Below are positions 55,920-64,000 of a DNA stretch of 64,000 bases, in pieces (the stretch's first letter is position 1; each line of letters begins with the position of its first letter). The position numbers were made by a program, and so were the translations under genes. Source of the stretch: Sepiola atlantica (taxonomy: Eukaryota; Mollusca; Cephalopoda; Sepiida; Sepiolidae); assembly GCA_963556195.1 (NCBI GenBank), contig OY744517.1, positions 147,080,882 to 147,144,881 on the forward strand. The letters run 5' to 3'. The notes under the pieces were generated by a model. That model saw only the letters and a program-made list of their open reading frames with translations. It ran no database searches and was not told the origin of the DNA.

Positions 55920-56535
55920 CAATCTGTTACCAAGGTTGCTGAAGAAATGGTTGAATCACTCTACTGCTCCAGAAAGTACCGCACTCCTGATGCAATCATC
56001 TACCAATTCAGATACGTCCTGATCAAGTACTGCTGTGAACTCTCTGGTTATGCCATCCATATCACTCTTTCTTGCTGGGACAGATCTTCGCAATATAGAA
56101 GAGACGTTGCTAGTCTGTCTCTACTCTATCGTTATTTAAATGGAAAGTACTCGACTGAGATTCAATCTCTGGTTCCTCCTTGTAAGACATTGACAGCAAG
56201 AACTCGTCGTCTATCACAACTGACAAAACTTTCTGTTCTTCCTTCGTGCGCATACCATCAAAGAGAATTTCCATTAACAGAGTTTTTTTCCAAGAACTTT
56301 TCAGCAGTGAAACACATTACCAGGGTACTGCTTCTCTTCAGAACAACATGGATGTCATCAAATCAAATCTAAAAAAGTACTCGTCATAAACTTGTTATAA
56401 GTAATCAAACTGTGTTCGTGCTATTCATCATTATAAATCTTCTCATAATATTCTTCATCATTCAATTGACAATCCGTCTATCTCATTAACCCTTATCATC
56501 GAGTGGTTTTTCATCTTGATAAATGGCGTATCATT
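55920..56535 (+). mobile_element. LINE family A, RT C-terminal tail and 3' UTR
   Basis: A 141-codon frame from 55947 covers the C-terminal tail without a break: SRKYRTPDAIIYQFRYVLIK, YCCELSGYAI, QYRRDVASLSLLYRYLNGKY, STEIQSLVPPCKTLTARTR, then FPLTEFFSKNFSAVKHITR. The 3' UTR ends TCATCGAGTGGTTTTTCATC then TTGATAAATGGCGTATC. In this family the tail follows the RT; its role is unknown. It is the least damaged family A tail here. Confidence 0.83.
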
Positions 56536-57175
56536 AGTAACTACATTTAAAAAATCCCTTGAAAGTATTGCTTTTTCGGTTTAACTCATTAATAGGGAAG
56601 CATCAACATTCAATTAAAAATGTAAAAACAAAAAAAAATAGAAATATTAAATGCGTTGACATTGAATGAGAGAGGGATGGAGAGATGCAGAGAACGAGTG
56701 CATCCCTCATCCGTAGAAACGGACAAACCGTCGGCCAACTGTGGTATTATATCCTGTTATCTGTCCGTCTAGTGGATGTCTGTTCTGACACACCCCTTGT
56801 TGCCTCACACCCTTTATTATCTTTACATATACCATCTACAACTACATTTACTTTTTATTAAACAACGTTTAGCATTTAACTTACTGAAAATTTTCATTTA
56901 CGGCGATCCTTAACAAATGGAAATCTCGTAATCAATGTTAACAATAAATTACACACGAGACGGAGAGTAATCCGAGATAAAGAAATAGAAACACTTGAAA
57001 CAGGATATCCCAGAAATATTGTGAGGTCACGGCTTCACACATACGGCCCATAGTGATCGAGGAGAAATCTATAATCAAGTAAGATTTATTATAAAAACAT
57101 TGCCATGTCATTCAGTATTTCTCCTTACAACCCGGTATATTTCTATAACCTTCTATAAACTCTCTCTCTCTCTCT

Positions 57176-57261
<86 letters not shown>

Positions 57262-57918
57262 GAGGGTTTATACTAAAAGGTAACTTTTAGAGAATTAGAC
57301 CTATTGTGAGATGCTATTCCCACTTTTTTCTTTCTCTTACCTTCCCCTACATATCCCACAATTCCAAGTAAGTTTCACACTTTACAACAATTCGGATTAT
57401 CATTTTTCATTGAGATTTGATTCGTTGCTTTTTGCCTTTGGATCTGTTTACTTGAAAACAGGAAGAAATGCGTTTTCTTAATATGGCTAATTTTGTCTGA
57501 TCCCCCTCTAAGGACTAAGGACTTGGGTGCAATCGTCGCCGTTGGATTTTCATACAGATTCTTTTGGATTTACCAATTACATTTGAACCCCATACAACTT
57601 GGATCTCCGTGTTTGGTGATTTTCATTTACATTGAAACACACCCGTTTGAACTTTTAAAACCTTTAAAAACATTTTTTTTTTTAAACTTAAAAAAACAAC
57701 ATTTTTCAAATTTTGAATATTGACTGTTCTTATCTGTCAACTTATCAATCACTACTTCCTCTGATGATAAGATTTTAATCTTTGAAAAGCCTGGCTTAAG
57801 GAATGAAATTGAAAGAGAAGAAGAAGAAATATTTTTATTTACTAAATGCTCCTTGTTCTGAACAACTGAAGATATTGATCTGTTTCCATCTGCAGGTCTA
57901 ATTATATTTCATTGACTC

Positions 57919-57973
<55 letters not shown>

Positions 57974-58080
57974 ATACACATACTATAATTCTTCAATTTT
58001 TTATATATATATATAGTCATACACAGACTGCTGTTTCGTCGTTTTAAGACTCATCATTAGTATGGCTAGACGTAACAATA
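56536..58080. other. No gene; microsatellites
   Basis: (CT)n(TA)n lies at about 57162-57256 and (TA)n at about 57925-57979. The 76-codon frame at 57493-57723 has no recognised motif. Confidence 0.5.
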
Positions 58081-58135
58081 TTCGAAACCTGGACCGCAGT
58101 GGGTGGCTTCAGATACTATACCAACTGAGCCATCG
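58081..58135 (-). repeat. tRNA-like SINE head
   Basis: The minus strand has GATGGCTCAGTTGGTATAG (A-box-like) and CCAGGTTTCGAA (B-box-like), about 35 bp apart. Confidence 0.6.
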
Positions 58136-58896
58136 AATCTTCTACTGGAAGTAGAAGAAATGTTATCCTATTAAAACAAATACATATTTGTTTACATCAT
58201 TTTTACGATATTGCTAAGCGAATGGCTTCAATTTCTTACTTTACGCTAAGTGGAAAAAATCATTGCCTCTACCATAGATCACATATATATATATATAATC
58301 TCGTCTTTCACAGAGGGATATATATGTATAATATGGCGAGACCATAAATATGTGTGAACTGTAAGGGTTATGCGGGTGCAGAGTGTGGTTCAGATCACGA
58401 ACTTGTGCGTGGTAAACTGAAGCGCCATATCATGCGTAAATGTCGCTCTCGAGGAGTAAAAGTTTCCAAGCGCATTGATGTATTTTAACTGCAGAACATG
58501 AGTGCACGATCTGCAAGACGCGCTCAAGAATGTAGAGTTTTGTGGTACATGCAACCATTTCAGGACTGTAATCTACAATGACTACAGATTAACAAGCTTC
58601 TGGAAGAGAAAAACAGGCTGTACTTCAGTGTACCCGAAAAAGACCGTAGCTGTCTACAGCAAGATTTCAAGAATGCAAAGTCGGGACTTCAGCGCAATAT
58701 TCGTAAAATAAAGAACCAATGGTGGCTGGATATTTCTGAAAAAAAAGCTCAACTTAACAAACACAGAAGGCCTATAATAGGAACGACATAAACAATGTAC
58801 CACTTGCTAGGCATGTTTTCAGACCACAATCTTCACCTATGATGCTACTCAAGTCCAAGGATGAGTCTTTCCTCCAAAAAAGGTTCCTAGGATATT

Positions 58897-59982
58897 ATGA
58901 AACGGTGGACTGAGCATTTCACGGATCTATTCTATAATCCGTCAGTGGTTGATGATGAGGTCATCAATAGTCTGTCGCAAGAGGCTATCAACCATGTGAT
59001 GATGGACCACTCCACCCTCACTGAGATTGATAATCCAATCAAGGAAATTAATATCTTGAAGTCACCTGGCCTTAATGGCATCCCTGTTGAGGTTATCAGT
59101 TTTGGGGGTGACAAGATCGCTGCGAGTATCCACTGTTTAATATCTGACATTTGGATGGACTCCATTGTATCTTAGGACTGGATAGACGCAATTTTGATCT
59201 CATTATACAAGGGAAAAGGAACTCAATGGGCCTGTGGCGATTATAGAGGTATAAGCCTTCTTGAAGTGGTGGGTAAGATATTTTCAAAGATCTTGCTTAA
59301 TCGGCTTACTATGTGAGTGTGCCCCCTGTTATTCTGGAATGCCAAAGCGATAACTTCGTGGCACGATGGATATGATCTTCTCTGCCCGACTACTCCAGAA
59401 AAAGTTCATCAAACAACGGGTAGCACTCTATCAAGTTTTTGTGGACCTGAAAAAGCTTTCTACACCGTTAATAAAGCAGCATTATGGACTATCCACGGTA
59501 AAATTCGATGCCCACCAGGATTCATAAAAATGTTTAAAAGACTTCACCGGGGCATGACGGCATGCATCCATTTCGGTGGTGCACTCTCTCCACCAATATC
59601 GATTTAGAACAGTGTTAAACGGGGTGACATTTTTGCACCGACGTTGTTCTCTCTATATTTTGCAACGGCCCTCTCCCCCGCTTTCAAGAACTGCAACGTA
59701 GGTATTCTCATACGTTTCCGAACCACTGGTAGGGTCTTCAACCTAACCCGATTTAATGCAAAGTCCAAGACCTTCAAACCCCTTGCAAGGGAGCTCCTCT
59801 ATGCTGATGATGCGCTTTTCATTGCCAACACCGAGGAGGATATGCAGTATATAATGGATCTCTCATCTCTAGCATATATCCTCTTTCGACTCACCATCAA
59901 TCTGAAGAAAACTAAGGTAATGCTCACTACTCCTCCAGGACTCCAATATGTAGTACCCAACATCTACGTAAAAAGAAACTAG
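58897..59982 (+). pseudogene. RTE-like LINE reverse transcriptase
   Basis: The RT reads MKRWTEHFTDLFYNPSVVDD, EINILKSPGLNGIPVEVISF, CGDYRGISLLEVVGKIFSKI, then VDLKKAFYTVNKAALW-like text around 59440-59490 and FGGALSPPISI. RGDIFAPTLFSLYF-like text follows, with the catalytic YADD at 59800-59811 in ARELLYADDALFIANTEED. Breaks include a TAG at about 59173 (after SIVS), a frame change near 59310-59330, a stop before NSVKRGD at about 59606, and a stop at 59980. The palm Asp in the KAFD block reads Tyr. The enzyme would copy element RNA at a nicked target; this copy is dead. Confidence 0.83.
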
Positions 59983-60553
59983 AATAATTGTAGCTGACTG
60001 ATTTGTATATCTTGGTAGCATTCTCTCCCGAGATGTATCCCTCAACTTTGAGATACTTCTAAGAATTGAAAAAGCTAGCAAAGCTTTTAGTAGGCTTGAA
60101 AATCGCGTGTGGCCAGACAGAGCCATTATCATCAAAATAACATTTTGTGTGTACGAGTCATGCGTTTTGTCTGTTCTCCTGTATTCTACGGAAATGTGGA
60201 CTACGTATCGCAGACACGTCAAGGTTCTGGAGAGATTCCACCAAACGTGTCTCATGAGGATCCTAAATATTAAGTGGCAATCATATACACTAGACACCAA
60301 TATTCTAGAGCAAGCTGGAGTGCCGAGCATAGAAGTGCGTATTATACGTTGTCAGATGTGCTGGACACGACACTTTGTTAGGATGGGAGATAACAGGCTC
60401 CCTAAGAAACTGTTATATGGAAAACTGCTGCATGGCAAACACCCGAAATACAAACCTAACTCACGTTTTAAAGATGTAATAAAAAACAATCTGAAAACTC
60501 TTCATATAAACGTGCAAAACCTAGAGAGGATGTCTCTGGAGCGATCTGTCTGA
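59983..60553 (+). pseudogene. RTE-like LINE C-terminal region
   Basis: It continues the RT after a small frame change: FVYLGSILSRD, IEKASKAFSRLENRVWPDRA, CVYESCVLSVLLYSTEMWTT, YRRHVKVLERFHQTCLMRIL, NIKWQSYTLDTNILEQAGVP, then RWT-HFVRMGDNRLPKKLLY-type text and KPNSRFKDVIKNNLKTLHIN. A 148-codon frame from 60107 covers most of it unbroken and stops at 60553, where Trp is expected. Its place after the RT thumb is typical; its biochemical role is not known to me. Confidence 0.82.
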
Positions 60554-60668
60554 CGCAAGTGTATCTATGATGACTGTGGCAGATTTGAGTAAAAGCATGT
60601 AGAGTACTTCATCTTTAAACGTACTTTGCGAAAGCAATCAGTGCCAAACGTCCCAGCCACATTTTAAC

Positions 60669-61242
60669 TTTACCATGTGTGTGGTTTATGTGGCAGAGTC
60701 TTTTAGTCAAGAGCTGGTCTACTGAGTCACATGAGATCCCATGGTAGGAGCCAAATAAACAACTGTCAAACAGGAGTTTAATACAGCAATATACAAACGG
60801 AAACCAGTAGCTTTTTATGTCATATCTACAGCAAGACTTGTAAAAATAAGCCGCGACTGCTGAGCCATCTACGTGCCCACAGCCGGGCATTACAATCTTG
60901 TAGGAATGGCCTTCTTTTATATAGAAATGGCACTCAGCATATACATTTTTATAAAGAACAAGGGTTTATGTTATAATTCACTAGTGCAATACTAGAGCTC
61001 TTAACTAATTTGAATGTTATGTAAACATTAGTTAATGAAGAGAGCAAATTTCCATAAGTTCATCAAAGAACAGTTTTATTGGCATACGATTGTTAGTGCC
61101 ATCTTCAAAGACGTACGTATTCTTGATATACAAAGTATGCACAATTATACAAAATTATCAACAATTTTTTCTTGGGAGAGGCTTAAAAAAGCTACATGTG
61201 TGCTAATAAAAACTGCTTTATGAACTTATTCTCAGAGAGAGA
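60669..61242. other. No gene recognised
   Basis: This is AT-rich spacer downstream of the RTE-like element. No further motif is seen. Confidence 0.35.
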
Positions 61243-61243
61243 A

Positions 61244-61302
<59 letters not shown>
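61243..61302. repeat. (TA)n(TG)n microsatellite
   Basis: About 28 bp of TA then about 32 bp of TG. Confidence 0.95.
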
Positions 61303-61304
<2 letters not shown>

Positions 61305-63849
61305 GAGAAAGGGTGGCATAAAAAAAGATAAGAGAGGAGAGTTGTGTCATGACGGGAAATCATTCTGTGTTTTGGATAATTCTTTTACCCGGCAAGGTAA
61401 CCAAGTTGTTAGTTAAAGATTACGGTGTTAGTCTATGCGTTATATTGGAGAGAATTCGAAAGCCGGCGAGGCACGTACGGAGAAAGAGGGCGAGCTGACA
61501 TTTTAGGAAAAGGGAAAGAAGAATGACAAAAACAAATGACTTAGCAGTATTCAATACTCAGGGTTTCTTTTAAGAGTTTCTTTTCCTCAATAACGGATAT
61601 TTATGTGCTTAATTATGTGTGTCTTCGTTAGCACTTCTATTTCGTCATACATATTTAGATAATCACCTAACCACTTGAAAATGGTATTTACATTGTTATA
61701 TCAAGCGCATAGTATTAAGGAAAACACAAACCGAGAAATAAAATGAAGTAAAATCAAAATTATGTATATTTATGTTTGTATGGTTGTTCTTGTCAGATCG
61801 TCGATCTTTTGTGTACACGAATTGTATCTTAGGTCAAAGTCTTGCTAGTGGAAAGATACATTCGTCGTATGTGTCGTTGTTGTTGTACGAACAGGAAACT
61901 GACATCGGTGAGAGGATTGTTCGTATTAATTCGACATGTCACGTGAACTGCCGCTTTCGTTGTTGTTGTTGTTGTTGTTGTTGTTTAGCTATTTGGACGT
62001 CTGCGTAGAGCTTACGAAGATCGTGCCTCAAGATTATATGGTCTGCACGAAGTCTACTTCGTTAGTCGTAGCTATTCATTAACCTGAAGCATTGCAAGTT
62101 TTTACACTCGATACCGGGAGCAGCAAGACACGGTGGTCGCATACGAAATCGGGGAAGATTTGACCCAGAGCACATGATGAATTGTGCAGAAGCAACGTTA
62201 CTAGTTTCACGCCATTAGTTTGATACGTCTTTGCTTGATACACGCAGAGACGACCAAAGGACGACGGATCATGATACCGACTGTTTATATATTTTCACTA
62301 GCTGTGTTGCGGCCTTAATACCGATTGGTGCCAAACCTGTCCGTCAATTGTGACCCTGTTAGGAACAAGAGTTCCAGCCGACATAAGTGTGACAATGGCC
62401 CGTGGCCTTCACCTTGTCCACGATAAAGAAGGGGTTGGACCTTATAGGGGACCGTTGCTATCTCAGTAGGCATTTCTGAATCTAGATAGAAACAGTAACG
62501 TTGTTGTGAGAATATAATTGCGTTATGTTTATTGTTGTTTTTGTGTTTGTACAGGAAACTAACATTAATGAGAATTGTGTTGAAGGGGGTGGATCCCATC
62601 TTGGTGAGCGGCGTCATGCTGATTGCTGTTCCTGCTCTCTCGGTAGGAGAGCTATTCTTGTATCCATTGTTGTATCTCGGTGGAAAGCGCCATGTTCGTC
62701 TAATAAAAATAATTTCGTTATATCCGCAATAAGAAATAAGACATTTTTTGTTGACTGGAATGATGTGTCTTGCTTATGACAGATTGTTGCTGAGGTACCT
62801 AATTGTTGGCGAGCCACGTCGTTTTTATGGCCATATCACGAGAGATGTTCGGCTCCCAGTCTTAGTATAGGCGATAAAATCTCTTGATTGATTCGAATGT
62901 GGTTATGACGCAGTAGGATGCTTTCATTTATACACGAATGTTCCTGATTGGTTCACAATTATAATAAAGCGGAATCAGATCGAGACAACAGGAGTATAAC
63001 AACATGACTCAAAATAAACTGAAACACTCCTATATTGGCTACAACCAACTGATTTCGTAGACTTAGAAAAGTGTCATAAACATTCACAATTGTGTCATAT
63101 ATAATAATTCCAACAACATTAATAAGTTTCTAATAAACAATAAAAACATTTTCATCAAATCTTCATATATTAAGAATCTGGGAAGTAATTTTTATCCAGC
63201 TAGCTGTACATACTCGTTGTTTTCCGGGAGTGTATATACACTCAATCTGTTCTGCCTGTCTTTTTTAAATACTATTTTTTGTTCTAATCAAAGAGAAGTA
63301 ATTCTGTATAGTTGAATACAGAGTTATTTTCCTTTTTACAGATGGCAACCATTTGAAAATAATTCCGAGCAAAACAAAGTATTTTCTGGAAGTGTTAAAT
63401 CGAATTACAAACCAAGAACAGACCAGCTGCAGGTTATATATTAATCTTATATATAAAGTACAGCTGGTCTTTACGCAAAACGAGTTATACTCTATCTTTT
63501 TGCACTCTCAAATGAATGATTGTACTTTTTGACGTTGTGATTTTTATTGACATTATCGTGTCTCTGCGTAATAATTAATTACGCTACGCAATCTTTTTCA
63601 AATTCAATTTTCATCTTTTCTGTTCAACGTTGAAAAATCCGTTGTTTATGTTTTCCATATTTGATTCGACAATATAAATATATTTAAAAGACCCCCATTA
63701 CCACGAAGGATTATTATAATTAGATGTGAAAACTCGAGAAATAAAAACAAAATAAAGAAAATTAGATAGCACCATCGCATTTTAAAAATCGTATTTTCAT
63801 TCCAGTCTGGTTGAATTCAAAACGAATGATCAACAAATATGAAATATAC

Positions 63850-63852
<3 letters not shown>
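61303..63852. other. No gene recognised
   Basis: (GTT)n lies at about 61961-61984. About 62320-62720 is more GC-rich with overlapping short frames on both strands, but I see no known family. Near 63420-63465 the arms GACCAGCTG and CAGCTGGTC form a potential hairpin around AT-rich sequence. Confidence 0.4.

Positions 63853-63932
<80 letters not shown>
63853..63932. repeat. (TA)n(TG)n microsatellite
   Basis: About 70 bp of TA ending in a short TG run. Confidence 0.97.
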
Positions 63933-64000
63933 TTTTCGTTCAAGTTTTAAAGTATTGCATGGAAAGTTAATAAAATTGAAATAAAAGCCAAATTAGCAAT

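Larger units (their letters stand above)
58340..60668 (+). mobile_element. APE-type LINE (RTE-like), 5' truncated
   Basis: The element starts in the end of the apurinic-type endonuclease (GYAGAECGSDHELVRGKLK near 58372-58430). It runs through the RT and a C-terminal region and ends near 60668 after a CIYDDCGRFE and FKRTLRKQSVPN tail. SDH is the last catalytic block of APE endonucleases. No RNase H is visible; the C-terminal LMRILNIKWQS block resembles RTE/BovB-type tails. It is the longest readable element in the window, but has lost its 5' half. Confidence 0.85.

Overview
This is eukaryotic, animal-type DNA that consists almost entirely of repeats. It is AT-rich, it has no dense runs of coding sequence, and every protein similarity I can read comes from a transposable element. 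The mixture includes several LINE clades, tRNA-headed SINEs, mariner-type transposases, a Ty3/Gypsy remnant, a Helitron-like element, long (TA)n, (GA)n and (TTA)n microsatellites and TTAGGG-type interstitial repeats. This fits a large invertebrate genome. I lean to a lophotrochozoan such as a cephalopod mollusc, but that is an impression and no host gene confirms it. I found no convincing host protein-coding exon, rRNA, intact tRNA gene or CRISPR array.

Layout, left half. 0.2-0.6 kb: reverse-transcriptase (RT) fragment (-). 3.45-6.0 kb: the best copy of an R2-supergroup LINE (-) with RT, a CCHC knuckle and a restriction-like endonuclease (RLE). 6.4-7.2 kb: broken mariner with a (GA)n tract inside its ORF. 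7.7-8.6 kb: a LINE 3' end abutting an 18-unit TTAGGG-containing array. 10.4-13.9 kb: a pile-up of 5'-truncated 3' ends of one LINE family ('family A'), plus a U2-snRNA-like stretch. 14.1-16.2 kb: pyrimidine tract, LTR-like end, Gypsy RNase H remnant and a SINE. 16.9-18.6 kb: two tail-to-tail copies of a second RT family ('family B'). 21.7-24.3 kb: four consecutive 3' copies of the RLE LINE separated by (TAA)n. 24.4-24.85 kb: U2-like repeats. 24.87-27.49 kb: Helitron-like DNA with two copies of a small foldback element. 28.4-29.4 kb: a longer family A copy.

Layout, right half. 31.1-34.3 kb: a very homogeneous 75-bp satellite of about 42 units, ending in an LTR-like sequence from which the repeat unit seems to derive. 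35.0-35.5 kb: a foldback MITE. 36.05-36.57 and 44.31-44.83 kb: an inverted pair of about 500 bp. 40.5-41.4 kb: a 37-38-bp minisatellite. 43.1-43.55 kb: a MITE with about 125-bp inverted ends. 45.7-46.5 kb: two LINE C-terminal fragments. 50.7-51.1 kb: decayed DD37D-type transposase. 53.9-56.5 kb: more family A ends. 58.3-60.7 kb: a long APE-type (RTE-like) LINE with a nearly continuous RT. Intervening stretches hold microsatellites and AT-rich DNA in which I recognise nothing.

There are no operons or cooperating host genes to describe. The biological content is the interplay of mobile elements: 5' truncation, nesting into their own tails, and amplification of element pieces into satellites. 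The most interesting signals are the satellite apparently derived from an LTR junction, the self-nested RLE-LINE tails, the U2-derived repeats and the Helitron-like composite.
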